From Actinobacteria bacterium UBA7398 (GTDB lineage Bacteria; Actinomycetota; Actinomycetes; Nanopelagicales; Nanopelagicaceae): a stretch of 37,476 nt of DNA. Of this stretch, positions 1-7,195 are shown in pieces (the stretch's first letter is position 1; every line of letters starts with the position of its first letter). The stretch spans positions 30,428 through 67,903 of the forward strand of contig DKNC01000045.1 in the NCBI GenBank assembly GCA_002470135.1, in the 5' to 3' direction. A program made the position numbers and the translations under genes. The notes under the pieces are model-generated. The model worked only from the letters and a program-made list of their open reading frames with translations. It did no database searches and was not told the origin of the DNA.

Positions 1-450
1 GCTACTGCCGCTGTGGGAACGGTGGGCGGCACTTTGCCACCGTTAGCGATCATTGCACTGCCGTTAATTTTTGCTGCTGGGATGTCGCTAATGGATTCAC
101 TTGATGGAATTTTTATGACTAAAGCTTACTCGTGGGCCTTCACTTCCCCGCTTCGGAAGATCTATTACAACCTAACTACAACTTCACTTTCAATCTTTGT
201 TGCGCTAGTAATTGGCACCATCCAATTAACCTCAGTTTTAGCTGATAAAACCAGTATCGATAACTATCAGCCATTTACTTATTTTGCTTCAATCGATTTG
301 GGTAAGGTTGGCTACTTTATCGTTGGAAGTTTCGTGTTGGCTTGGCTCTTTTCAGTTGTTGTATGGCGCTACGGCAAGTATGAAAGTAGATACTCTTCAG
401 GCATCGCCGAGACCGAGCATCAGCACTCCAGCATTAAATTGGCAGAGTAG
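1..450 (+). CDS. NiCoT-family nickel/cobalt permease, 3' end (partial)
   Basis: This is the last 149 codons of a gene that begins before the window; the frame is open from base 1 and ends at TAG 448-450. The protein is a multi-pass membrane transporter for Ni2+ or Co2+ of the HoxN/NixA type. What is visible is the C-terminal NiCoT signature: the stretch LMDSLDGIFM, followed by an aromatic segment reading AYSWAF and RKIYYNLTTT, with hydrophobic helices before and after. The metal-binding HX4DH motif of the family lies in helix II, outside the window, so substrate choice between nickel and cobalt cannot be judged. The end of the protein is polar and contains a His pair (EHQHSS). It converges on the SDR gene with a 2-nt gap. 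Confidence 0.85.
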   Translation, partial: ATAAVGTVGGTLPPLAIIALPLIFAAGMSLMDSLDGIFMTKAYSWAFTSPLRKIYYNLTTTSLSIFVALVIGTIQLTSVLADKTSIDNYQPFTYFASIDLGKVGYFIVGSFVLAWLFSVVVWRYGKYESRYSSGIAETEHQHSSIKLAE

Positions 451-452
451 TT

Positions 453-1283
453 TTAATCTAGAAAGAAATCGAGCAAGAAATCTTTGGTTCCAGGTACGAC
501 TGCATACTTATCTAAATCGGTAATTCCTTCGGAAGCCAACAACTCATCGTCAACAAAGAAATTCCCGGTGCAATCAGTCGCTGGTCGATTGAGAATAATG
601 TAGGCAGAGTCCGAGAGAATCTCCGGTTTGCGACAAGCATTCACATCGACGCCAGGAATCATTTGCAGCGCTGCAGTATCAATTGCAGTACGAGGCCAAA
701 GCGCATTCACGGCAATCTTGTCGCGCTTAAATTCTTCCGACATTCCAAGAACGCACATGCTCATTCCATATTTTGCCATTGTGTAGGCAACATGATTTTT
801 AAACCAGATTGGCCGCATCGATAATGGCGGCGATAAATTTAATATATGGGAATTTCCACCTTCGGACGCGCTCTTTCGAAGGTGTGGAATCACAGCTTGA
901 GAAGTTAGAAAGGTGCCTCGAACATTTACATCAAACATCAAGTCAAAACGCTTGGCAGGTGTGACTTCAGTTTTAGTTAAATTAATAGCGCTAGCGTTAT
1001 TAATCAAAATATCTAAACCGCCAAATTGTGCTGCAGCTGCCGCAACTGCTGCGGCAATTTGCTCCTCATCGCGTAAATCACATTGGATGGGCAAGGCTTT
1101 GCCACCAGCTGCCTCGATCTCTTTCGCTGCAGAGTAAATAGTTCCGGGTAATTTCGGATTTGGTTCGGCGGTCTTAGCCGCAATTGCAATCGAAGCGCCA
1201 TCTTGTGCTGCTCGTAGCGCGATTGCCAATCCAATTCCGCGCGATCCCCCAGTGATAAAGATTCGTTTGCCGGCCAGTGACAT
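453..1283 (-). CDS. Short-chain dehydrogenase/reductase (HSDL2-like SDR)
   Basis: 276-aa NAD(P)-dependent oxidoreductase with a full classical SDR core: cofactor motif TGGSRGIG (residues 11-18), NNAS (95-98), catalytic Ser near 151, and the YxxxK pair Tyr167/Lys171. The sequence around the active site (SPPLSMRP, then NHVAYTMAKYGMS) resembles the HSDL2/citronellol dehydrogenase-like group, which is often linked to acyl or isoprenoid chain catabolism; that assignment is from memory. An AAGGAG Shine-Dalgarno sits 5-6 nt before the ATG. It follows the enoyl-CoA hydratase/isomerase gene by 8 nt and is almost certainly co-transcribed, which favours a role in fatty-acid or branched acyl breakdown. 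The exact substrate cannot be read from sequence. Confidence 0.88.
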   Translation of the reverse strand: MSLAGKRIFITGGSRGIGLAIALRAAQDGASIAIAAKTAEPNPKLPGTIYSAAKEIEAAGGKALPIQCDLRDEEQIAAAVAAAAAQFGGLDILINNASAINLTKTEVTPAKRFDLMFDVNVRGTFLTSQAVIPHLRKSASEGGNSHILNLSPPLSMRPIWFKNHVAYTMAKYGMSMCVLGMSEEFKRDKIAVNALWPRTAIDTAALQMIPGVDVNACRKPEILSDSAYIILNRPATDCTGNFFVDDELLASEGITDLDKYAVVPGTKDFLLDFFLD

Positions 1284-1291
1284 ATTTCTCC

Positions 1292-2059
1292 TTATTTTTT
1301 CGTAGTTTTATTCGCTAAGAATTTCATAAAGGCGGCTTGGGCTTCATCGGATTGCAAAGCCAATTTAAAAAGTTCGCCTTCAGCACGCATCACAGCGGTA
1401 ACCGCATCATGGTGTCCGCTCTTCAATAGCGCCTTAGTTTGAATTACTGCACTAGGTGGCTGGTCCGCAATTGCAGTTGCATATTGTGCTGCAACCAAAT
1501 CCGGGGTTTCCGAAATTTCGGCTACTAAGCCAACCTCTAGCGCGAATTTTGCATCAAATGGCTCGCCGAGTAAGAATACTTTTGATGCGCGTTGATGCCC
1601 GACAAGTTTTGGAAATAGATAACTAGAGCCGAACTCTGGTACTAAACCAAGAGTTACAAAAGGCATGGAAAAATTCGTATCTGGCGCGGATACCACTAAA
1701 TCGCAGTGAAGTAATAACGTCGTTCCTATTCCCACGGCATTACCGTGAACCGAAGCGATAATCGGTTTTGGGAAATTGTGAACTGCCGATAAAAATTGCA
1801 TCACTGGTGAGTTCTCTTCTAGCGGTGGATCGTTAAAGAAATCTCCGATGTCATTACCAGCTGTGAAGTGTTTTCCGGCGGCGGCAATGACCAAGGCTCT
1901 GACCCCAAAATCCCCAGCAGCTTCATTTATCTGATTCGCTAAGGATTGGTACATGGCACGAGTGATCGCATTTTGTTTTTCATGGCGGTTAAGAGTGAGT
2001 GTTAGCACTCCATTGTCAGTTTTGCTCAGGATCTCGCTCACCTGAGCATCGTAATGCAA
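1292..2059 (-). CDS. Enoyl-CoA hydratase/isomerase family protein, probably delta3-delta2-enoyl-CoA isomerase
   Basis: 255-aa crotonase-fold enzyme. Visible landmarks are the oxyanion-hole segment HFTAGND (64-70), VHGNAVGIGTTLLLHCD (104-120) and SMPFVTLGLVPEFGSSYLFP (131-150). True hydratases carry a catalytic Glu in a QPE-like position before the LG motif; here that position is Phe134. A Glu is kept one turn later, in PEFGSSY (Glu142). That arrangement is like ECI2-type delta3,delta2-enoyl-CoA isomerases, which move the double bond of unsaturated acyl-CoAs into the position beta-oxidation needs. I therefore favour isomerase over hydratase. The chosen start is TTG with no clear SD; an in-frame GTG at 2041 is the alternative. 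First gene of a two-gene unit with the SDR. Confidence 0.87.
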   Translation of the reverse strand: MHYDAQVSEILSKTDNGVLTLTLNRHEKQNAITRAMYQSLANQINEAAGDFGVRALVIAAAGKHFTAGNDIGDFFNDPPLEENSPVMQFLSAVHNFPKPIIASVHGNAVGIGTTLLLHCDLVVSAPDTNFSMPFVTLGLVPEFGSSYLFPKLVGHQRASKVFLLGEPFDAKFALEVGLVAEISETPDLVAAQYATAIADQPPSAVIQTKALLKSGHHDAVTAVMRAEGELFKLALQSDEAQAAFMKFLANKTTKK

Positions 2060-2158
2060 GTGAATGTGAACTCAAACATGGAGTCGATTTAACCAAGCTC
2101 CGTGAATTCGCGACATAATCAAGACAAGTATTTCATGAATGAGCAACGGAGAGCCACC

Positions 2159-2476
2159 ATGGAACATATGACGATATTGACCAGAGAACTTACGCCGTTC
2201 GAACACCTTGTCGCAGGTTTATTATGTGACGGGTTATCTAACTCAGCGATCGCTCGCGAAACTGCACATAGCGAGAAGGTTGTTGAGAACACTGTTTCCA
2301 GGATGTCTAAAGCCCTTGGCGTTAAATCTGCACCCGATATAAATATTCGAGTTTTAATTGCACTGGCTTATCGTGCACATTTTGGGGACAAAGCTTTTGA
2401 TAAATTGGACGTAGCTTGTAGCCATTTGGTTCTTGGGCCAAATGGCGAACAAGTTTGTTCCCGTCATATTGAATAA
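2159..2476 (+). CDS. Small LuxR-type HTH protein with C-terminal CxH...CxxH motif
   Basis: 105 aa from ATG 2159, chosen because GGAGAG (2148-2153) lies 5 nt ahead; the frame is open further up, to a GTG at 2102. Residues about 11-71 read as a LuxR/GerE helix-turn-helix: LTPFEHLVAGLL, then DGLSNSAIARETAHSEKVVENTVSRM and KALGV. There is no receiver or ligand-binding domain, so this is a stand-alone DNA-binding protein. The tail carries Cys87, His89, Cys100 and His103 (CxH-x10-CxxH), which could hold a metal; I know no named family with this. It is divergent from the isomerase gene and upstream of a conserved membrane protein. Target and signal are unknown. Confidence 0.75.
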   Translation: MEHMTILTRELTPFEHLVAGLLCDGLSNSAIARETAHSEKVVENTVSRMSKALGVKSAPDINIRVLIALAYRAHFGDKAFDKLDVACSHLVLGPNGEQVCSRHIE

Positions 2477-2696
2477 AATTGAAACACTAATTAAGCTCAA
2501 GCATTTCTATTTTTTGTGACGCTTCTAACTTTTATTATGTGACCTATCTTTAAGTGCCATCACTCTATATAAATTACTTGGTGGTGGCACTCGCAAATCC
2601 GTACTCCCATTTGATCAATAGCGGGTTTGATAGGCATGAAGGAAAAAGAACCTTCAAGCAAAAATAACTTATCAAAAACTTTGGAGAGAAAAGTTC
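2477..2696 (+). promoter_or_regulatory. Intergenic leader with an 11-bp inverted repeat
   Basis: This 220-nt gap holds no gene. Its main structure is AGTGCCATCAC (2553-2563) pairing with GTGGTGGCACT (2581-2591): 11 pairs with one T-G wobble around a 17-nt AT-rich loop. No T-run follows, so it is not a typical terminator for the upstream LuxR-type gene. It may be an operator or a leader hairpin for the membrane protein starting at 2697, whose SD GGAGAG is at 2682-2687. The loop contains TATATAA, which could be part of a promoter -10. Function is open. Confidence 0.4.
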
Positions 2697-3242
2697 ATGA
2701 AACGTAAGAGTTTTGACAGAATCGCAAGTTTGCTCGGTTTTGGTTTAGCAATTTTACTTTTAGTTGCTGCCAGCCTAATGAACTGGGGATATACTTTCGC
2801 AAATAGCCAAGTAACAGATCAACTTACTGCACAAAAGATATTCTTTCCGGCAGCAGGGTCGCCAGCCTTTAGTCCAGATAAATTTCCAGATATCCAGAAA
2901 TATGCTGGCATGCAATTAACAACTGGAAAACAAGCGAAAGCTTATGCTGACAAATATATTGCGGTTCACCTACAAGGAATCGCTGGTGGGAAGACCTATT
3001 CTCAAGTTAGCGAACTGTCTCGTGCAAACCCCACTGATCCAGCTCTTGCCGGACAAGTACAAACGCTATTCAGAGGCGAGACTATTCGTGGAATGCTCGG
3101 ATTTGCTTTTGCATTCTGGCAAATTGGGCAGATCGCTATGTATGGCACTTATGCATGTTTAATCGGAGGAATCCTGTTCTTGATGCTTTCAATCATGGGA
3201 TTCATGCACCTTCGTCGTACTCCGGAGGATGCGACGGTATAG
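2697..3242 (+). CDS. Conserved actinobacterial membrane protein of unknown function
   Basis: 181 aa. One N-terminal membrane helix (about 11-31), then roughly 95 residues likely outside the membrane, then two C-terminal hydrophobic segments (about 131-147 and 148-170) and a short basic tail HLRRTPE. The outer part holds LTAQKIFFP, KYAGMQLTTGKQAKAYAD and GGKTYSQVSE, and the phrase VQTLFRGETIRGMLGFA precedes the last helices. From memory, this pattern recurs in actinobacterial proteins without assigned function; I do not know a reaction for it. A good SD (GGAGAG) lies 9 nt before the ATG. It is followed by the strong terminator at 3271-3310, so the transcript ends here. Confidence 0.8.
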   Translation: MKRKSFDRIASLLGFGLAILLLVAASLMNWGYTFANSQVTDQLTAQKIFFPAAGSPAFSPDKFPDIQKYAGMQLTTGKQAKAYADKYIAVHLQGIAGGKTYSQVSELSRANPTDPALAGQVQTLFRGETIRGMLGFAFAFWQIGQIAMYGTYACLIGGILFLMLSIMGFMHLRRTPEDATV

Positions 3243-3270
3243 CTCCCTCTACTCTCCGTGAGGGAATAAT

Positions 3271-3314
3271 AAAGAAACGGACCTGGGTATGTACCCAGGT
3301 CCGTTTCTTTATTT
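3271..3314. terminator. Bidirectional intrinsic terminator
   Basis: Perfect inverted repeat: AAAGAAACGGACCTGGGTA (3271-3289) and its exact complement at 3292-3310, 19-nt arms around TG. A-rich sequence flanks one side and T-rich the other, so it works in both directions. It serves the membrane protein gene (+) and ino1 (-), whose stop codons face each other. Confidence 0.9.
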
Positions 3315-3320
3315 ATTTAA

Positions 3321-4421
3321 TTAACGTGCGATAGTTCCAGCAATAAACTCTTCCACCTTAACTCTTGCGGCTTCATCTGAATATTGCTCTGGTGGCGATT
3401 TCATAAAGTAGCTAGATGGCGAGAGCAACGGCCCACCAATTTTTCGGTCTAGCGCAATTTTTGCACAACGGAGCGCGTCAATGATTACGCCAGCAGAATT
3501 TGGTGAATCCCATACCTCTAATTTATATTCAAGGTTTAGCGGAACATCACCAAAAGCTTTTCCTTCAAGGCGAACATAAGCCCACTTACGATCATCTAAC
3601 CATTGGATGTAATCAGAAGGTCCGATGTGAACATTCTTCTTACCAATATCGTAATCAAGTTGTGAAGTTACCGATTGCGTCTTTGAAATTTTCTTTGATT
3701 CAAGACGATCGCGTTCTAGCATGTTCTTGAAATCCATATTTCCGCCAACGTTTAATTGGTAGGTGCGCTCAAGATGAACTCCGCGATCTTGGAATAACTT
3801 GGCCAAAATTCGGTGTGTAATTGTTGCGCCAACTTGAGATTTAATATCGTCGCCAACAATTGGTAGCCCAGCTGCGGTGAATTTTGCAGCCCATTCTGGA
3901 TCAGATGCGATGAATACTGGCAAAGCGTTAACGAACGCACAACCTGCATCAATTGCAGATTGAGCATAAAATTTTGCCGCTGTTTCTGAACCCACCGGCA
4001 GATAACAGATTAATACATCGATTTTCTTAGCTTTTAGATCAGCCACTATATCTACTGGGGCCGCAGCGGATTCTGCAATGGTTTCGCGGTAATAGCGACC
4101 GAGGCCATCGAGAGTGTGGCCGCGTTGCACTATTACGCCGGTTTTTGCAACCTCTGCAAATTTGATGGTGTTGTTTTCACTTGCCCACATTGCCTCTGAA
4201 ATATCTAAGCCAACTTTTTTCGCATCAACATCGTAAGCTGCGATGAATTTAATGGAATTGATGTGGTATCCGCCAAGAACTGGGTGCATTAAACCCGGAA
4301 TCTCTTTATCTATAGCGGCGTTTTGATAATAGGTAACTCCTTGGATTAGTGAATTGGCACAATTGCCAACACCAATAATTGCTACTCGGATTTCGCTACT
4401 CGGGTTTGCTTGGTTATTCAC
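3321..4421 (-). CDS. ino1: Inositol-3-phosphate synthase (actinobacterial type)
   Basis: 366 aa, usual length for the actinobacterial enzyme. It converts glucose-6-phosphate to 1L-myo-inositol-3-phosphate with internal NAD redox cycling, the first step to phosphatidylinositol, PIMs and mycothiol. The NAD-binding loop IGVGNCANSLIQG is at 16-28; further landmarks are AAYDVD, ICYLPVGSE, DDIKSQVGATITHR and LNVGGNMDF, all typical of this family. The start overlaps the padR stop by 4 nt (ATGA), so the two are translationally coupled. The same PadR-Ino1 pair is known in Mycobacterium tuberculosis (Rv0047c-Rv0046c), which makes PadR the likely local regulator. The pimB gene in this window would be one consumer of the inositol branch. 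Confidence 0.96.
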   Translation of the reverse strand: MNNQANPSSEIRVAIIGVGNCANSLIQGVTYYQNAAIDKEIPGLMHPVLGGYHINSIKFIAAYDVDAKKVGLDISEAMWASENNTIKFAEVAKTGVIVQRGHTLDGLGRYYRETIAESAAAPVDIVADLKAKKIDVLICYLPVGSETAAKFYAQSAIDAGCAFVNALPVFIASDPEWAAKFTAAGLPIVGDDIKSQVGATITHRILAKLFQDRGVHLERTYQLNVGGNMDFKNMLERDRLESKKISKTQSVTSQLDYDIGKKNVHIGPSDYIQWLDDRKWAYVRLEGKAFGDVPLNLEYKLEVWDSPNSAGVIIDALRCAKIALDRKIGGPLLSPSSYFMKSPPEQYSDEAARVKVEEFIAGTIAR

Positions 4422-4960
4422 TTACTTTTCCTCTCGGTTGTGATCATTTCTTCTAGCCAGGTAATCTCGCGATCAACTGATTCCAATGTGTGGCGACGCC
4501 ACTCAATTAAATATTTATCAAGGCCTACAGTGCCGCGTTCGATTTCGTCGTGCAGAACTTCAGATTTCTCTCTTAGCCTGCGCAATCGACCTTCTAAGAT
4601 TCGCAATCGATTGGCAGTTGGAGTTGGACTAAAAAATGCAAAGCGAACTTCAAAACCTTCATCTTCCCAAGATTCAGGACCCGCCAACGCGGCACTCTTA
4701 TTGAAACTCTTTTCGCCATTAGTTGTAATTTCATAAACAATTCGTACTCGGCGCGATCGCCCTTTTGCTGTAACTAATTTCTCTTCAATTAAACCGGCTA
4801 AGACCATCCGACGCAGTTGCGGATAGAGCACAGAGAACGAGAGCGCTCGGAATGGGCCATAGATTGCGGTTAATCGTTTCCGAAGTTCATAGCCATGAAG
4901 TGGGCCTTGGATAAGAAAACCCAAAAGAGCGAACTCCAAGGATTGGCTCCTAGAACGCAT
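4418..4960 (-). CDS. PadR-family transcriptional regulator
   Basis: 180 aa with the PadR winged-helix signature at the N-terminus (LLGFLIQGPLHGYELRKRL, residues 12-30) and a C-terminal helical region rich in Arg and Glu (RLRILEGRLRRLREKSE) that normally makes the dimer coiled coil. Its SD GGGAGG precedes ATG 4960. First gene of the padR-ino1 unit, overlapping ino1 by 4 nt. The inverted repeat at 4982-5000, just before the gene, is a good candidate for its own binding site. The ligand is unknown; by context it should relate to inositol or envelope stress. Confidence 0.9.
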   Translation of the reverse strand: MRSRSQSLEFALLGFLIQGPLHGYELRKRLTAIYGPFRALSFSVLYPQLRRMVLAGLIEEKLVTAKGRSRRVRIVYEITTNGEKSFNKSAALAGPESWEDEGFEVRFAFFSPTPTANRLRILEGRLRRLREKSEVLHDEIERGTVGLDKYLIEWRRHTLESVDREITWLEEMITTERKSK

Positions 4961-4981
4961 TTTGCCCTCCCATCAAAGCTC

Positions 4982-5000
4982 ATATATCGAATAGATATAT
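4982..5000. promoter_or_regulatory. Inverted repeat, candidate PadR operator
   Basis: ATATATC (4982-4988) and GATATAT (4994-5000) form 7-bp arms around GAATA, 22-40 nt upstream of the padR start. PadR proteins usually bind AT-rich dyads at their own promoter, so autoregulation of padR-ino1 is the simple reading. Part of the repeat could also be the -10 region for the minus-strand promoter. Confidence 0.45.
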
Positions 5001-5093
5001 CGTATGGGTATCTAACTCGATAGGTTGAGCGAGCGCAACTTCTGACCGAATTCTCAGAATGTGGCGCGTCTACGGCCCAGTAACAAATTCACA

Positions 5094-5150
5094 GGTTTAC
5101 CCTCGTTTTCTAGAGCTTGCCAACGATGGCGCTCTAGACAGGGGTAAATC
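5094..5150 (+). promoter_or_regulatory. uraA leader hairpin that sequesters the Shine-Dalgarno
   Basis: A nested stem lies just before the permease start. Outer stem: GGTTTACCC (5094-5102) with GGGTAAATC (5142-5150), nine pairs with one G-U. Inner stem: TCTAGAGC (5109-5116) with GCTCTAGA (5131-5138), eight perfect pairs. Apical stem: GCCA/TGGC with loop ACGA, after a TT bulge. The SD, GGGG at 5141-5144, 8 nt before ATG 5153, sits inside the outer stem, so folding should block ribosome entry. No T-run follows, so control would be at translation rather than termination. Ligand or protein partner is unknown; I do not recognise a named riboswitch. Confidence 0.6.
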
Positions 5151-5152
5151 GC

Positions 5153-6415
5153 ATGAGTCTTCTCTCATGGAAAATCCACGGAACCGGTAAGACGATCTCA
5201 TCAGGTGAGGTCGTATCTACAGATGAGCGATTGAGCTGGCCGCGCACCATTGGTGTCGGCTTACAACACATCGCGGCAATGTTCGGCGCAACCTTCCTCG
5301 TACCAATCATTACGGGCCTGCCGCCAACTACAACGCTATTTTTCTCAGGTATCGGAACACTTCTATTTTTAATCATCACTCAAAATAAGCTTCCAAGTTA
5401 CCTTGGTTCTTCCTTTGCTTTCTTAGCCCCAATTGCGGCATCAGTTAAGAGCGATGGCATGGCCACAGCTCTTGGTGGCGTAGTTGCAACCGGAGTAATC
5501 CTTGCAATCATCGGTTTAATCGTTCGCTCTTCTGGAACCGGTTGGATTGATTGGTTATTACCACCAGTTGTAACTGGAACCATTGTTATGGTTATTGGCT
5601 TAAACCTGGCTGGCGCTGCAAAAAATAATTTTGCTGCTGGTCCGGTTGTTGGCGTAATTACACTCGCATCAATCGCACTTATCTCAGCCTTCTCCCGCGG
5701 TTTCCTCGGTCGCATTGCGATCTTCGCTGGACTTGTAGTTGGTTATGTAGTTGCGATGTTGATGGGTGATGTAAATACTGATGGCATCTCCGCTGCGAAG
5801 TGGATTGCAATGCCAACTTTCACGAGCCCAACATTTAATATGAGCGCAATCGTGCTCTTCTTGCCAGTAGTACTTGTACTTATTGCCGAGAACGTTGGAC
5901 ACGTAAAAGCTGTTTCAGCAATGACTGGCAAGAACCTTGACGATCAAATGGGTAACGCCCTTTTCGCTGATGGTCTTGCAACAACTCTCGCTGGTGCCGG
6001 TGGCGGATCTGGAACAACTACTTACGCAGAAAACATTGGCGTAATGGCTGCAACCCGGGTTTATTCAACAGCTGCTTATTGGATTGCTGGCCTAGGCGCA
6101 ATCGTGCTTTCGATCTGTCCTAAATTCGGCGCAGTTCTAAGTGCAACTCCAGTTGGCGCACTTGGCGGAGTTGGCGTTGGACTATTCGGAATGATCGGTG
6201 TGCTTGGTGCTCGGATTTGGATTGAAGGACGTGTTAATTTCAGCGATCCAACAAACTTAATCATCGCAGCTTCAGCGCTCATAATCGGTATTGCAGATAT
6301 GTCATGGACTAGCGGTAACTTCACATTCAACGGCATCATTAATGCAACTTTGGTTGCAGTTGTTGGATATCGAGTACTTAGCACCATTGCAAAATCTCGC
6401 GGTACAAATCACTAG
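5153..6415 (+). CDS. uraA: Uracil/xanthine permease, NCS2 family (UraA-like)
   Basis: 420-aa polytopic inner-membrane symporter for a nucleobase, most likely uracil. Helices run from about residue 36 to the end. The substrate-site motifs match UraA: IAENVGHVKAV with Glu246, and GGSGTTTYAENIGV with Glu293, corresponding to Glu241 and Glu290 of E. coli UraA. The N-terminus has the actinobacterial form with DERLSWPRTIGVGLQH and GATFLVPIITGLPP. It is a single-gene transcript, with a structured SD-masking leader in front and an intrinsic terminator behind, so it is probably tuned to pyrimidine supply. Xanthine or other bases cannot be excluded from sequence. Confidence 0.93.
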   Translation: MSLLSWKIHGTGKTISSGEVVSTDERLSWPRTIGVGLQHIAAMFGATFLVPIITGLPPTTTLFFSGIGTLLFLIITQNKLPSYLGSSFAFLAPIAASVKSDGMATALGGVVATGVILAIIGLIVRSSGTGWIDWLLPPVVTGTIVMVIGLNLAGAAKNNFAAGPVVGVITLASIALISAFSRGFLGRIAIFAGLVVGYVVAMLMGDVNTDGISAAKWIAMPTFTSPTFNMSAIVLFLPVVLVLIAENVGHVKAVSAMTGKNLDDQMGNALFADGLATTLAGAGGGSGTTTYAENIGVMAATRVYSTAAYWIAGLGAIVLSICPKFGAVLSATPVGALGGVGVGLFGMIGVLGARIWIEGRVNFSDPTNLIIAASALIIGIADMSWTSGNFTFNGIINATLVAVVGYRVLSTIAKSRGTNH

Positions 6416-6427
6416 TTAAAGCGGTAC

Positions 6428-6462
6428 AAAAACGCACAGGGCTTCGGCTCTGTGCGTTTTTT
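6428..6462 (+). terminator. Intrinsic terminator after uraA
   Basis: Stem of about 15 pairs (6428-6442 with 6447-6461), including ACGCACAG/CTGTGCGT, capped by a TTCG tetraloop and followed by a T-rich stretch. The A-run at its 5' side would let it act on the other strand too, but no minus gene ends here. Confidence 0.9.
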
Positions 6463-6491
6463 AATTTTAATAAGTGTTCTAGACTCCATCA

Positions 6492-7133
6492 ATGGTTTTC
6501 GAAGTTCCAACTAGATTTGGCGAGTATTTAATCGCTGCAATTATTATCATGTTAGCTCCTGGCCCAAGTGTTCTCTTCACCATCGCCCGCGCAATTTCTT
6601 GGGGCCGAGCAGCCGCAGTTGCAACAGTTTTAGGCAATGCGCTCGGAATGTTTATTCTCTCTTTGGTTGTTGCATTCGGGCTTGGTCCAATATTGCAACG
6701 CTCTGACGCAGCTTTTCTATTTGTGCAAATTGCTGGTGGTGGTTATCTGATTTACCTCGGTATTGATGCCATCAGAAAGAGCGTTCTTCATGCTGAAGAT
6801 ATGATCAATGTGAATGAAGGCAAACCAACTATTTTTAAATCGATTCGAGACGGCTTTTTTGTGGGAGTTTTAAATCCCAAAGGTTTAGTATTTTTCGCCG
6901 CCATCTTGCCCGGCTTTGTTGACCACGACAGCAATTCCATCATTTCGCAGATAGTTTTGATGGGCGCAACTTTCGCCATCTTGGCGTTTTTCTCAGATAG
7001 CACTTGGGGTTTGATTGCCGGAACGATTCGAGAATCGCTTGCAACCAAGCCAGTGCGTTTGGTTAAAATGCGAAAATTTGGCGGTTTAGTGATGATCGCT
7101 CTCGGATTATTTACAATTTCAACTGCGTTCTAA
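6492..7133 (+). CDS. LysE/RhtB-family amino-acid exporter
   Basis: 213 aa, typical length for a LysE-type translocator, with about six membrane helices. The N-terminal signature is clear: IMLAPGPSVLFTIARAISWGRAAAV (family pattern PGP...), followed by LGNALGMF. A second typical phrase is FFVGVLNPKGLVFFAAILPGFVD. It probably exports a small amino acid or homoserine-like compound; the substrate cannot be assigned. The gene starts 30 nt after the uraA terminator and has no obvious SD, so it likely has its own promoter in that short gap. Confidence 0.9.
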   Translation: MVFEVPTRFGEYLIAAIIIMLAPGPSVLFTIARAISWGRAAAVATVLGNALGMFILSLVVAFGLGPILQRSDAAFLFVQIAGGGYLIYLGIDAIRKSVLHAEDMINVNEGKPTIFKSIRDGFFVGVLNPKGLVFFAAILPGFVDHDSNSIISQIVLMGATFAILAFFSDSTWGLIAGTIRESLATKPVRLVKMRKFGGLVMIALGLFTISTAF

Positions 7134-7195
7134 GCCTAATTCTCAGCAGCGTGGCGAGCTCGCAATATGTCAGTGGCTAACGGCAGACTAACGCC

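Noticed and set aside
5094..5150. Transcription terminator before uraA
   Set aside because: No T-run after the stem, and the stem contains the SD of the downstream gene.
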